This document shows positions 28,085-37,291 of a DNA stretch of 64,000 bases, piece by piece. Numbering within the stretch: position 1 is the first letter of the stretch; each line of letters begins with the position of its first letter. The notes under the pieces are model-generated. The model was not told where the DNA came from. It searched no databases and saw only the letters and a program-made list of their open reading frames with translations. Position numbers and translations under genes: made by a program. The stretch comes from Pseudovibrio japonicus (GTDB lineage Bacteria; Pseudomonadota; Alphaproteobacteria; Rhizobiales; Stappiaceae): positions 186,001-250,000 of the forward strand of contig NZ_BMXE01000001.1 of assembly GCF_014651595.1 (NCBI RefSeq). Direction: 5' to 3'.

Positions 28085-28140
28085 TGCCAGCTTACCAGTG
28101 AAGATTGCATAGAAGATAACGAGAGACTGAGGGTTGTCGA

Positions 28141-28722
28141 GTGCACAAGTTTGATATCGGTCGATTAGCGGCTTTCACAGACGGTGTATTTGCAATTGCA
28201 ATCACCCTGTTGGTTCTCGACCTGGATCTTCCTGATGTGTCGGAGCATTCAGTTCTACAACTCGTGGAGATGGATTTACCAAAGCTATACAACTGGCTGA
28301 TTAGCTTTTTTGCGCTTGGCACCTTGTGGCTGCATCATCATTACATTGTAGCTCAGCTCCGCTACGCTGATTCAACCGTGCTCCTCTATAATTTGTTTCT
28401 GCTGTTGTTTGTCTCTGTAACGCCGTGGACAACTTCTTTGATTGGCTCATACAACGATCAGCCGATCGCCGTTGTCTTGTTTTCTGGTACACTAGGATTG
28501 GGCTGGTTATGTATTGCCTTAATCGCGTTTCATGGACAAAGAAAGAACCTACTGCATTCTGATACACCACTCCCAAAGCCCGGGCTAATTACAAGTCTGG
28601 TCGCCATTCGTGGAGCCCTTATTGCTCTTTTGTCAGTGCTTCTCGCTTACGCGGGCTCATCTCTGGCTCTGCTTGTTTGGCTATTGCTTTTTGTAATGCA
28701 CCCATTCGTATATCATCGTTAG
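28141..28722 (+). CDS. TMEM175/DUF1211 family membrane protein (putative potassium channel)
   Basis: 193 residues with about six hydrophobic segments. The N-terminus has the family signature RLAAFTDGVFAIAITLLVLDL (residues 8-28), matching the RxxxFSD region that lines the pore of TMEM175 K+ channels; the usual Ser is Thr here. LWLHHHYIVAQLRYAD and NLFLLLFVSVTPWTTSLIG are further family blocks. The start is GTG 28141. Ion selectivity cannot be shown from sequence. Confidence 0.85.
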   Translation: MHKFDIGRLAAFTDGVFAIAITLLVLDLDLPDVSEHSVLQLVEMDLPKLYNWLISFFALGTLWLHHHYIVAQLRYADSTVLLYNLFLLLFVSVTPWTTSLIGSYNDQPIAVVLFSGTLGLGWLCIALIAFHGQRKNLLHSDTPLPKPGLITSLVAIRGALIALLSVLLAYAGSSLALLVWLLLFVMHPFVYHR

Positions 28723-28743
28723 CCTGCTGCGATGGTTTTGGTT

Positions 28744-29451
28744 TTAGTCTTCCACCACCGCCATGCTACGCTTCAATTCCAGCCAGATGTGCGGGATTTT
28801 GCGGCCGTCTTCTTTATGCTGAAGGAAGGTCTTTCTGACTGCCTCCTCAAAACCATCATCGCAATATTGTGCGATCTCAGTATCCACCAGTGGCCATGGA
28901 GGGCCCGAGCTTTCGCCAGCGCTTTCAGAATAGCGGGCCAGGATGATCAGCGTGCCGCCGGGGGCGACGAGGCTTTTGAGTGGCGCAACCAAGTCGCCGC
29001 GCATTTCAGTGCAGATTGATTGCAGGGTGTAGCATTCGTAGACCAGATCGAATTTACCAATCCAGTCTTGTGGTGGATTGAACAGATCAGCGCAGCGGAA
29101 CTCAATGTCCCCTGATGGAAAGCGTTTTTGCGCCCATTCAATGGCTGTTGGTGCCACATCAAAGGCTGAGGTTTTCCAACCGGCCTCATGAAACGCATTG
29201 GCGTTGTCGCCCAGACCGCAGCCTACATCCAACGCGGTGCGGCCTACGCCCTTGTTTGCTGCCAGCCATTCCACGAGCGGGGCCTTTGGTTCCAACTCCG
29301 CCCAAGGGATCTCGCCGGTGTCGCCGTGGGCACTGGTGTAAACCTGCTCAAACCAGCCTTTGCGGCCTTCCCAGCTTCCTTCGCTCGCGTTTTCCATCTT
29401 ATCCAAACGGGCGTGCAACTGTTTGCGCCGTTCGATTTCATCCATGCTCAT
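28744..29451 (-). CDS. Class I SAM-dependent methyltransferase
   Basis: 235 residues. The SAM-binding loop is TALDVGCGLGDNANAF, with motif II at KTSAFDVAPTAIEWA and the later PGGTLIILARY. The substrate is unknown; the family is like the thiopurine/tellurite-type methyltransferases, but that is only resemblance. Its ATG overlaps the stop of holC by four bases (ATGA), so it is co-translated with the clamp-loader gene upstream. The two functions have no obvious link. Confidence 0.88.
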   Translation of the reverse strand: MSMDEIERRKQLHARLDKMENASEGSWEGRKGWFEQVYTSAHGDTGEIPWAELEPKAPLVEWLAANKGVGRTALDVGCGLGDNANAFHEAGWKTSAFDVAPTAIEWAQKRFPSGDIEFRCADLFNPPQDWIGKFDLVYECYTLQSICTEMRGDLVAPLKSLVAPGGTLIILARYSESAGESSGPPWPLVDTEIAQYCDDGFEEAVRKTFLQHKEDGRKIPHIWLELKRSMAVVED

Positions 29452-29897
29452 GCTTTACGATCCCATCCGCCGTTATCAGTCTGCGCCCAGTAGGTGAGTT
29501 CGTGGTCGCTGCCCTTCACTTCAAGCCAGCGCTGGCGGGCTTCTTGTAGGGCTTCCTGATCGTTGCCGTCAAACATATAGACAACACGCTGATACTGCGC
29601 AGGATCAGGCAGCGGGGCGCGGTCCACCAGAAATCGAACGATTGCCTCGTTGGGGTTGTCGTTTTCCGTTGTCAGGTAGATGGGCTGGTATTCCGGGTGG
29701 CCTTCCTTCTTGGTGCCGTGGGGCAGAAAGCCATCATCAGAGTAAGTCCAGAGATAGGAATCTATGGCATCGCACCGTTCTTCGGTTCCAAACTGGACCG
29801 TGACCACCCAGTCTCTCTCAAGACACTTTTCAAGCAGAGTGGGCAAGGCCCGTTCCAATGGAAATTTCGAGAGCTGGTAGAACAGCACTTCACTCAT
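29448..29897 (-). CDS. holC: DNA polymerase III chi subunit
   Basis: 149 residues. MSEVLFYQLSKFPLERALPTLLEKCLERDW, GTEERCDAIDSYLWTYSDDGFLPHG and RVVYMFDGNDQEALQEARQRW are characteristic of HolC, which links the clamp loader to single-strand-binding protein. In many alphaproteobacteria holC follows pepA. Here pepA lies upstream on the same strand, separated by 727 bases that contain a small gene on the other strand. Confidence 0.94.
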   Translation of the reverse strand: MSEVLFYQLSKFPLERALPTLLEKCLERDWVVTVQFGTEERCDAIDSYLWTYSDDGFLPHGTKKEGHPEYQPIYLTTENDNPNEAIVRFLVDRAPLPDPAQYQRVVYMFDGNDQEALQEARQRWLEVKGSDHELTYWAQTDNGGWDRKA

Positions 29898-30254
29898 ATT
29901 CTGGTTTCCCGTTTATCCGGCAGGCTTGTGGCATCACGCAGCCTGACAGGTTTCGTCAGGCCTGCTCCATCGGGGTGATAATGGAACATGTAAAGCCCAA
30001 ATCAATTCGTTTCCCAATTGACCACATTTTTATCCAAAAATTGTCGTGAATGATCCCAATTGCACCGGAATTTTCATAGGAATCGTTGATAAACCCCGCC
30101 CAGACACTTTAAAGGGCTGGACTTGACCGCGTTCCTGGGGAATTTCGTTGTAGGGTTAAGTTTGGCGCAACCGTCACGAGACTATGGAAGATGACGAGGC
30201 TCATCTTTGTGGTGTGATCGGATTGCAGGCATTTTATATTTAGGAAACGACCAA
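29898..30254. other. Region between holC and a small gene
   Basis: 357 bases without a recognised gene. It contains the second copy of the 17-base repeat (29920-29936) and a perfect hairpin, GCCTGAC-N7-GTCAGGC (29941-29961), both in the leader of holC. The rest shows nothing clear. Confidence 0.5.
29920..29961. repeat. 17-base dispersed repeat, copy 2, with hairpin
   Basis: It is identical over 17 bases to 28068-28084. Here CAGGCT (29921-29926) can pair with AGCCTG (29940-29945), or GCCTGAC with GTCAGGC (29941-29947 with 29955-29961), two mutually exclusive pairings. Confidence 0.6.
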
Positions 30255-30374
30255 ATGGCAGCGCGTATTGTATTGTTCTTTGCTCTTGTATCCGGCCTTG
30301 TTGGGGTAACGGCTGCAGTGGGTGGCATGCTTCCACAGAGCGACGGCGCCTGCGCATATTACCAGACCTGCTGA
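30255..30374 (+). CDS. Small secreted or membrane peptide, 39 residues
   Basis: ATG 30255 to TGA 30374 encodes a peptide beginning MAARIVLFFALVSGLVGV and ending GACAYYQTC. A hydrophobic signal-like core (about 4-23) is followed by a short tail with two cysteines at 33 and 39. AGGAAA lies eight bases before the start and a T-rich terminator follows at 30459. These flanks make it more than a random frame. No family was recognised. Confidence 0.6.
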   Translation: MAARIVLFFALVSGLVGVTAAVGGMLPQSDGACAYYQTC

Positions 30375-30458
30375 GTTCTTCGAGACCGGCTCGGCCTTAT
30401 CAGGTCGCTGGAATTTCCTAGAAATTGCGTCTCACGCGCTTATAGCTTTTTTATTCAT

Positions 30459-30490
30459 GAAGCCCGTTCTGTTTTGAAGGGGCTTTTTTC
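30459..30490 (+). terminator. Terminator after the 39-residue gene
   Basis: Stem AAGCCC (30460-30465)/GGGCTT (30480-30485) with a run of T to 30489. It is about 85 bases after the small gene and oriented with it. Confidence 0.75.
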
Positions 30491-30540
30491 TTGCGCGTTT
30501 CAGGGATTTTCTAAGCATCTCCGGTCAAGCATTTTCCGAG

Positions 30541-30578
30541 TAATAAAAAGGCCAGCTGCATCATGTGCAACCGGCCTT
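30541..30578 (-). terminator. Terminator of pepA
   Basis: On the minus strand AAGGCCGGTTGCA pairs with TGCAGCTGGCCTT over 13 bases (two G-U pairs), followed by TTTTATTA. It lies just past the pepA stop and would limit read-through to holC. Confidence 0.88.
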
Positions 30579-30624
30579 CTCCTGATCATCTTGATAGCAC
30601 GCGTCTGCGCACTCTTTGCGAGGT

Positions 30625-32115
30625 TTAGCCCTCGTAGTGATCTTTAACCATGCGGCTCAGTGCGCGCACGCCAAAGCCGGATGCCCAACCCTGAGAGATC
30701 GCGCTTTTCTTGGAGCCCATGGCAGTGCCTGCCACATCGATATGAGCCCACTTGGTCTCATTGGTGTGGCGCTGCAGGTAGACAGCTGCGGTGCTGGCGC
30801 CGCCCCAACGGTTGCCGCCAGTGTTGCGCATGTCGGCGTTCGGGGTGTCGATCATCTTGTCGTATTCATCACCCAGTGGCAGACGCCACATCTTCTCTGC
30901 AGTAGTTTCACCTGACTGACAGATCTGGGCAGCCAGCTCGTCATCAGCGGAGAACACACCTGCACGGTGACCACCCAACGCAACCACACATGCGCCGGTC
31001 AAGGTTGCCAGATCGATCATGAACTTCGGTGCGAAACGGTCCTGCGTGTACCAGAGTGCATCGCCCAGCACCAAGCGGCCTTCTGCATCGGTGTTGAGAA
31101 TCTCAACAGTCTGGCCGGACATGGTTTTGACGATATCACCTGGACGGATCGCGTTGCCGTCCGGCATGTTTTCTACCAGACCCAGCACACACACGGCATT
31201 GACAGGCGCCTTACGGCCCGCCAGCGCTTTCATCAGGCCGATAACGGCGGCTGCGCCGCCCATGTCGCCCTTCATATCTTCCATGCCAGCGCCCGGTTTC
31301 AGGGAGATACCGCCGGTATCAAACACAACGCCCTTACCAACAAACGCGACTGGTGCGTCGCCTTCTTTGCCGCCATTCCACTGCATGACAGCCAGACGGG
31401 ATGGACGAACGGAGCCCTGACCAACGGCCAGAAGGGCGTTCATGCCCAGTTCCTGCATTTTGTCTTCGTCGAGGATTTCAACTTCAACACCCAGCTCGGA
31501 GAGCTGTTGAGCTTTTGCGGCAAATTCAACCGGGCCCAGAGTGTTGGCTGGTTCATCTACCAGTGTACGCGCGAGCAAGGTGCCTTGTGCAACGGCTTCA
31601 GCTTCTGCCCAAAACGGTTCAACAGCGGCTGCGTCCTGCACCTTCAAAGTGAGTTCGCATACTTTGTCGCCGTCTGCTTCCTTCTTGACAGTGCGGTAGG
31701 TGTCAAACTTGTAGCCACGCAGCAGCGCTCCTTGAGCAAAATCAGCTGCCTGCTGGGCCGTTGCTGCGGACGGGATAGTCACTTCAGCATTTTCAACCTT
31801 GAGTGCGAGCAGTTTGCCTGCAACTTCGCCGCCCAGATTGACCCAGTCCTGTTCATTCAGCTCATCAACTTTGCCAAGACCTGCCACGATCAGGCGTTCT
31901 GCATTCAGACCTTCGGGAGCGAGCAAATGCATGATGCCGGATTTCTTGCCTGTGAAATCCGCCGTTTTCGCCGCGCGCTCAACCACTTTGCCTGCTGACC
32001 CCATCACAGCCTGAGCTTCTGCTGCAAACTTGAGCTCTTCACTGACAAAGACAACCTGAACAGGGGCGGCTGCATCAGAGTACTGCGCGATGTTGATGGA
32101 TGTGAATTGCGTCAT
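30625..32115 (-). CDS. pepA: Leucyl aminopeptidase (M17)
   Basis: 496 residues. The family signature NTDAEGRLVLGDAL is present, along with the metal/catalytic blocks GKGVVFDTGGISLKPG, MKGDMGGAAAVIGLM and NTGGNRWGGAS. It removes N-terminal residues from peptides with two metal ions; some relatives also bind DNA. ATG 32115 (MTQFTSINIA) has AAGGAAAG upstream and is preferred over an open extension of 13 codons. It is divergent from lptF; 32116-32387 must carry both promoters. Confidence 0.96.
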   Translation of the reverse strand: MTQFTSINIAQYSDAAAPVQVVFVSEELKFAAEAQAVMGSAGKVVERAAKTADFTGKKSGIMHLLAPEGLNAERLIVAGLGKVDELNEQDWVNLGGEVAGKLLALKVENAEVTIPSAATAQQAADFAQGALLRGYKFDTYRTVKKEADGDKVCELTLKVQDAAAVEPFWAEAEAVAQGTLLARTLVDEPANTLGPVEFAAKAQQLSELGVEVEILDEDKMQELGMNALLAVGQGSVRPSRLAVMQWNGGKEGDAPVAFVGKGVVFDTGGISLKPGAGMEDMKGDMGGAAAVIGLMKALAGRKAPVNAVCVLGLVENMPDGNAIRPGDIVKTMSGQTVEILNTDAEGRLVLGDALWYTQDRFAPKFMIDLATLTGACVVALGGHRAGVFSADDELAAQICQSGETTAEKMWRLPLGDEYDKMIDTPNADMRNTGGNRWGGASTAAVYLQRHTNETKWAHIDVAGTAMGSKKSAISQGWASGFGVRALSRMVKDHYEG

Positions 32116-32387
32116 TATGTAGTTTCTTTCCTTGGAATGACCTGCGATAGGCAATTTCTAGCAGAATATACTAGGGACCACAGGCGGACGCGCGGTCCAG
32201 CTACTGGTAAAATTCACCGCAGAACATGGCGTGATAATGTTCCCGTTTCAAGACTGGGCGAAGAAACTTGCGAGTTTATTCATTAAAAGATCCAGAGAGC
32301 CGACTTTCTTCCTTAATCCATGCTATTGAGTTATCTTGAAAAAGATTACGGCTTGACCGCCCCGTATTTGAACAAGAAAAGGTTCTG

Positions 32388-33593
32388 GTGCACGGCACAA
32401 TGAAAACAATCGAACGCTACATAATCCGACGCAGTTTGGGCGCGTTTATCATGTCGCTGGCGGCTATGAGCGGCGTGGTCTGGTCCACTCAGGCGCTACG
32501 CCAGCTGGATCTGGTGACGTCAAAGGGACAGACGCTGCTCCAGTTTGGGTACATCACAGCTCTGGCGCTGCCATTCCTCATCCTGATCATTGCGCCGTTT
32601 GCAATGATGCTGGCGCTGATTATCGTACTGAACGCGATGTCCCGTGACAGTGAGCTTATTGTCATCAACGCCTCAGGTGCTTCCAAGTGGGTAGTGCTCC
32701 GGCCAATTCTTGTGGTATCGATCACCATCACGGGCCTGATGTATTTTCTGTCCATGTATCTGTCGCCGATCGGGCTGGCAGAATTGCGCAGTGAGTTGAC
32801 GCGTGTCCGTGTGGATCTGGTAGCCAACATCATCAGGCCGGGCCGGTTTATTCCCATTGAAGAGAACCTGACGTTCCATATCCGCAACAGAAGCGGTGAT
32901 GGCCTGCTTGAAGGGCTGTTGCTGGATGATGCCCGCGATCCGGAAATCTCGTTCACTTATACGGCGGAGACAGGTCGGATCATCGAAGCCGCGGACAAAA
33001 CACTGCTTGTGATGCTGGACGGGACGATCCAACGGCGCCCGCGCACCGGGCCGGACATGTCCCTTGTTAGTTTTGAGAGCTACGGATTCGATTTATCCTC
33101 GATGATTCCCGAGGCACGCGAGCCAGTATTTAAGGCAAGTGAGCGCCCAACCTTCGAATTACTACGTGCAACTCCCGATGATTCTTACGCGGCAAACAAC
33201 TGGAGCCAGCTAGTTGTGGAATTCCATGACCGTTTAAGTGTGCCGCTCTACCCCATTGCCTTCGGTCTCATCATCTTTGCTTTCCTAGGGTCTCCCAAGA
33301 CCACCAGGCAGGACCAAGGCCTTGCAGTAGCAACAGTAATCGCGATTGCGGTTCTACTCAGAACAGCCGGTTTTGGCGCCACGCTCATCGTGAGTGCAGC
33401 TCCAAACCTGTTCCCGTTGCTCTACGCAATCCCAATAATCGTAATTGCGCTTGCTGCGTGGTCCATTAGCTTGAACAGAAGACCTTGGTTTGTTCAGCGT
33501 CTGGTCGATGGAATGCAAAGCCTTCTTTATGGAATTCGAAGTGTGTTTTCCAAACTGATAGGTCGCAAAAACCAAAGGACAGCAGGACTGTAA
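32388..33593 (+). CDS. lptF: LPS export permease LptF
   Basis: 401 residues and about six membrane segments (N-terminal pairs near 16-40 and 50-80; C-terminal segments near 285-365) with a periplasmic domain between. ERYIIRRSLGAF at the start is typical of LptF/LptG. With LptG and LptB it forms the ABC transporter that lifts LPS from the inner membrane. The start may be GTG 32388 (AAAGG at good spacing) or ATG 32400. Its TAA shares one base with the lptG ATG. Confidence 0.95.
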   Translation: MHGTMKTIERYIIRRSLGAFIMSLAAMSGVVWSTQALRQLDLVTSKGQTLLQFGYITALALPFLILIIAPFAMMLALIIVLNAMSRDSELIVINASGASKWVVLRPILVVSITITGLMYFLSMYLSPIGLAELRSELTRVRVDLVANIIRPGRFIPIEENLTFHIRNRSGDGLLEGLLLDDARDPEISFTYTAETGRIIEAADKTLLVMLDGTIQRRPRTGPDMSLVSFESYGFDLSSMIPEAREPVFKASERPTFELLRATPDDSYAANNWSQLVVEFHDRLSVPLYPIAFGLIIFAFLGSPKTTRQDQGLAVATVIAIAVLLRTAGFGATLIVSAAPNLFPLLYAIPIIVIALAAWSISLNRRPWFVQRLVDGMQSLLYGIRSVFSKLIGRKNQRTAGL

Positions 33594-34684
33594 TGACCGG
33601 AAGAACGCTTAGTCTTTACATCTCCAAACGATTTTTGAAGTCGATTCTGGCCCTGTTTCTGTTTGCAGCTGTCCTGATTCTGCTGTTTGACGTGCTTGAG
33701 CTCGTGCGCCGTGGTGGTGACCGCGAAGGTTTCTCCTTGCTGCGCATTGTTGCCATCTCTGCACTGCGCGTTCCGTTGCTGCTGGAGCAGGTTATCCCAT
33801 TTGCCGTGCTTTTTGGCTCAATCTGGGCCTTTGTGTCGCTGAGCAGAAGCCTTGAATTGGTGATTGCGCGGGCAGCCGGCATCTCAGTCTGGCAGTTCAC
33901 GGCCCCTGCTCTCTTGACCGGCCTGTTTCTGGGCATAGTTGCTGTGGGTGTCTACAATCCGGGCGCGGTGTACCTGCAATCGAAATCTGACCAGGTTGCC
34001 GAAGGCCTCTTCAGTGTGGAGCAAACGTATCTGCTGGAAGGCTCTGGCGAGGTGTGGCTCAGGCAGAATGGTACGGATGGTGAGTCGGTTCTGCATGCAC
34101 GTTATACCAGCGGGCAAGGCGCAACGCTGAACGGTGTAACCATCTTCTCCTTTGACCGTCAGGGCCAATTCTCTGAAAGAATCGAAGCACGCAGTGCCGT
34201 TCTCGAAGAGGGTATGTGGCGCCTTTCGGATGCAATTGTGTATGCTCTGGACACTGATCCACAACATTATGGAAACTATACAATCAGCACATTCCTGACC
34301 CCGACCGAGGTCAAGGAAAGCATTGGCGCGCCGGAATCCATCAGTTTTTGGAGCCTTCCGCGGTTTATTGAGCTGTCCCAGCGAGCCGGATTGCCAGCCT
34401 ATCGATATTCCTTACAATATCAGTCTCTTCTAGCCAAACCCCTCCTACTTGTGGCAATGATTGTTATTGCTGCTGCTGTTTCGCTGCGTGTATCGCGTTT
34501 TGGGGGAATTGGCCGCCTGGTCACTTGGGGCATTATTGCCGGGTTTGTGCTTTACGCCGTGTCTGAAGTTTCAAGGGATCTGGGGGGCGCCGGAATTGTT
34601 CCGACAACGGTTGCGGCATGGGCACCTGGCGTATTTGGGGTTCTTATGGGTTTTACTATTCTGTTGAATCAGGAGGATGGTTGA
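33593..34684 (+). CDS. lptG: LPS export permease LptG
   Basis: 363 residues. TLSLYISKRFLKSILALFLFAAVLI at the N-terminus and LLEQVIPFAVLFGSIWAFVSLSRSLELVIARAAGIS (coupling region to LptB) are family blocks. Further hydrophobic segments lie near 270-360. ATG 33593 overlaps the lptF stop by one base (TAATG), and its own TGA shares one base with the lptD start, giving one coupled series. Confidence 0.95.
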   Translation: MTGRTLSLYISKRFLKSILALFLFAAVLILLFDVLELVRRGGDREGFSLLRIVAISALRVPLLLEQVIPFAVLFGSIWAFVSLSRSLELVIARAAGISVWQFTAPALLTGLFLGIVAVGVYNPGAVYLQSKSDQVAEGLFSVEQTYLLEGSGEVWLRQNGTDGESVLHARYTSGQGATLNGVTIFSFDRQGQFSERIEARSAVLEEGMWRLSDAIVYALDTDPQHYGNYTISTFLTPTEVKESIGAPESISFWSLPRFIELSQRAGLPAYRYSLQYQSLLAKPLLLVAMIVIAAAVSLRVSRFGGIGRLVTWGIIAGFVLYAVSEVSRDLGGAGIVPTTVAAWAPGVFGVLMGFTILLNQEDG

Positions 34685-37086
34685 TGGTTTCGGCCAATAT
34701 CCTGAAACAGAAAATCAAGCGAGTTGGAGCTGGCTGCGTATCGCCAGTATACCTTCGCACTGTCTCTGCACTTGCTCTGTTGTGTGGCGCTGGCCTTGCG
34801 GTTCTCAGCACGCCTGCACAGGCACAGTTTGACTTGACGAGCGCTGCGGAGCAGTCCGTCGACACGTCTCAGCCGATGTTGCTTGAAGCGCGCGAGCTGC
34901 AATACGATTTTGATAATGATGTCATTATTGCTTCGGGCAATGTTGAAATCTATTTTGATGACTATACGTTGCGCGCTGATCGGGTCACTTATAACCGCGC
35001 AGACGGGCGTTTCTCGGCCTCCGGCAACGTGGAAATGACAGAGCCTGACGGCAACTTCATTCAGGCCGATAATCTGGAACTCAGTGATGACTTCGCACAG
35101 GGCTTCGTCAACGCCCTGGAGATTGATACACCGCAGTTCACCCATTTTGTGGCTGAAAGCGCTGAACGTGCCAACGACAACCTGACGATATTCCAAAATG
35201 GCACTTATTCTGTCTACAAGAAAGCGCCTAAACCGCCTTTATGGCGGATCAAATCCACCACCATCACTCACAATCAGCAAAAACAGCGTATCTATTTTGA
35301 AGATTCGTCCATCGAGCTGTTTGGGAACTCCATCGCAAGGATCCCTTACTTCTCAATCGCGGATCCGACCGTAGGACGAAAGTCCGGCTTCCTGCTGCCA
35401 AGTTTTGTCACACAGAACCGCCTCGGAGTTGGTGTCTCTGTTCCATTTTATTGGACCATTTCACCAACATACGACCTAACAGCAACGCTGACGCCGCTTA
35501 CACGCCAGGGATTTTTGGGTCAACTCGAATGGCGACAGCGATTTGACCGGGGGCACTACAATGTGTCGTTGGGCGCGATCAATCAGGCCGATCCGGGCGC
35601 GTTTGAGGGGTCCAGCGGTGATGTACGCGGTCGTTTCATCATCAACTCGAACAGTAACTTCGACATTACCAACCGCTGGCGGACTGGTTGGGATGTAACC
35701 TATGCGACCGATAGAGCCTTCCGCGAGGACTATGGATTTGCTGATTTTGGTAGCGCCCAGGAAGTTTCCAGACTTTTCCTGCGTGGCGAAACCCAGCGTA
35801 ACCTGTTTCATGCAGATGCCTTAGCCTTCCAGATTGCTCAGGAAGACAATCCGAGCCCGACGCAGCCGATGAACCCAATCGGGCCATTCACGATGGTCAA
35901 TGAGGATTTGCAGCAGAAGCAGCCCTTCGTTCATCCGGTGATCGATAACTCAATTTACTTCGAGAGGCCCATCTTTGGAGGGCAGCTGAATTACGATGGC
36001 AACCTGACGAGTTTGACGCGCCAAACCACTGACGCATTCTTCGTGAATGGCGAGAACCGGTTCCGCGGTGTGGAAGGCACGTTCAGCCGTGTGAGTGCAA
36101 ACCTGACATGGCAGCGTACACTGATTGATCCGATCGGGCAGGTCTTTACGCCTTTTGCTTATGCAAAGACAAACCTCTTCTTTCTTGCCAACGCGGATGA
36201 CAACGTAACTGAGCTTACCGATGACGCGGTCGTTTTCCGCGGTATGCCAGCGATTGGTCTGGAGTATCGGTTCCCGTTCCTGTCCACCTTCACTGGCGGC
36301 AATCAGGTTATTGAACCAATTGCGCAGTTGATTGTGCGGCCAAACGAAGCCGAGATTGGCGAGCTGCCGAACGAAGATGCGCAGTCGATTGTGTTTGATG
36401 CATCCACACTATTCGATTGGGACAAGTTCTCCGGATTTGACCGAAACGAAGGCGGTGTACGAACGAACCTCGGCTTGCAGTATAAGTTACAATTTGACAA
36501 AGGCTCATTCGTGAGTGGCCTGTTTGGTCGCTCCTTCCAGCTGGCAGGTCTCAACTCTTATGCCGTACCGGGTATTCTTGATGCCACGGGTGATTCCGGC
36601 TTGGAGACCGACGGTTCGGACTACGTCACGAGCTTATACTTTGACACCAACACCGGCTTCCGCATTGGTGGTAACGCTCGTTTCAATGAACATGATTTCG
36701 GGGTGGAACGTGCTGAAGTAGGTGCAAGTGGTCGTTATGGCCCAGCCTCTACCGTTCTTTCCTATGCCTATCTGGCAGAACGTCCGGATGCGGGTATTGA
36801 TGAGCAACGCTCTGAGTTTGTAGGCTCTTTGAATTTGAACCTGCAAGAAAACTGGCGTGTGTTCGGGTCACTTCGCTACGATATGATCAATGAGAATATT
36901 GTTCAGGATACAGTCGGTCTTGGGTATATTGACGAAGGCTTTAACGCTTCTATCTCCTATAGTGAAGACAGAAGTCGGAACAATGGGGAGCCGGTTCAGC
37001 GGGTCTTCTTCTTCCGGTTCGGCCTGAGGACCATTGGCGATACCACGCTCTCGCAATCTAACTCTAGCTCTGACCCCAATGATTAA
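34684..37086 (+). CDS. lptD: LPS-assembly outer-membrane protein LptD
   Basis: 800 residues. A signal peptide (hydrophobic core about 22-42, ending AQAQ) is followed by a periplasmic OstA-like domain (MLLEARELQYDFDNDVIIASGNVEI, TLRADRVTYNRADGRF) and a long beta-barrel domain. The barrel starts near KSGFLLPSFVTQNRLGVGVSVPFYW. It inserts LPS into the outer leaflet together with LptE, which is not seen here. ATG 34684 fits the one-base overlap with lptG; an upstream open frame lies within lptG and is not used. Confidence 0.95.
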   Translation: MVSANILKQKIKRVGAGCVSPVYLRTVSALALLCGAGLAVLSTPAQAQFDLTSAAEQSVDTSQPMLLEARELQYDFDNDVIIASGNVEIYFDDYTLRADRVTYNRADGRFSASGNVEMTEPDGNFIQADNLELSDDFAQGFVNALEIDTPQFTHFVAESAERANDNLTIFQNGTYSVYKKAPKPPLWRIKSTTITHNQQKQRIYFEDSSIELFGNSIARIPYFSIADPTVGRKSGFLLPSFVTQNRLGVGVSVPFYWTISPTYDLTATLTPLTRQGFLGQLEWRQRFDRGHYNVSLGAINQADPGAFEGSSGDVRGRFIINSNSNFDITNRWRTGWDVTYATDRAFREDYGFADFGSAQEVSRLFLRGETQRNLFHADALAFQIAQEDNPSPTQPMNPIGPFTMVNEDLQQKQPFVHPVIDNSIYFERPIFGGQLNYDGNLTSLTRQTTDAFFVNGENRFRGVEGTFSRVSANLTWQRTLIDPIGQVFTPFAYAKTNLFFLANADDNVTELTDDAVVFRGMPAIGLEYRFPFLSTFTGGNQVIEPIAQLIVRPNEAEIGELPNEDAQSIVFDASTLFDWDKFSGFDRNEGGVRTNLGLQYKLQFDKGSFVSGLFGRSFQLAGLNSYAVPGILDATGDSGLETDGSDYVTSLYFDTNTGFRIGGNARFNEHDFGVERAEVGASGRYGPASTVLSYAYLAERPDAGIDEQRSEFVGSLNLNLQENWRVFGSLRYDMINENIVQDTVGLGYIDEGFNASISYSEDRSRNNGEPVQRVFFFRFGLRTIGDTTLSQSNSSSDPND

Positions 37087-37291
37087 GTACGTACACATAC
37101 TTAAGTCTATGGTTATGACACAAAATAGCCAGAGGATTGACCGAGTGTCGCCTTCATTTACCATTATTAAATTGAATAACATTTTCCCAGACTGCACCCT
37201 GTTTTTTGGAACGACGCGCTATATATGCTTCGAAGACATCTAGGGAGCGCCTGTTGGGGGCAGATGTCTTTGGGACGGAGAGCTTAAAAAA

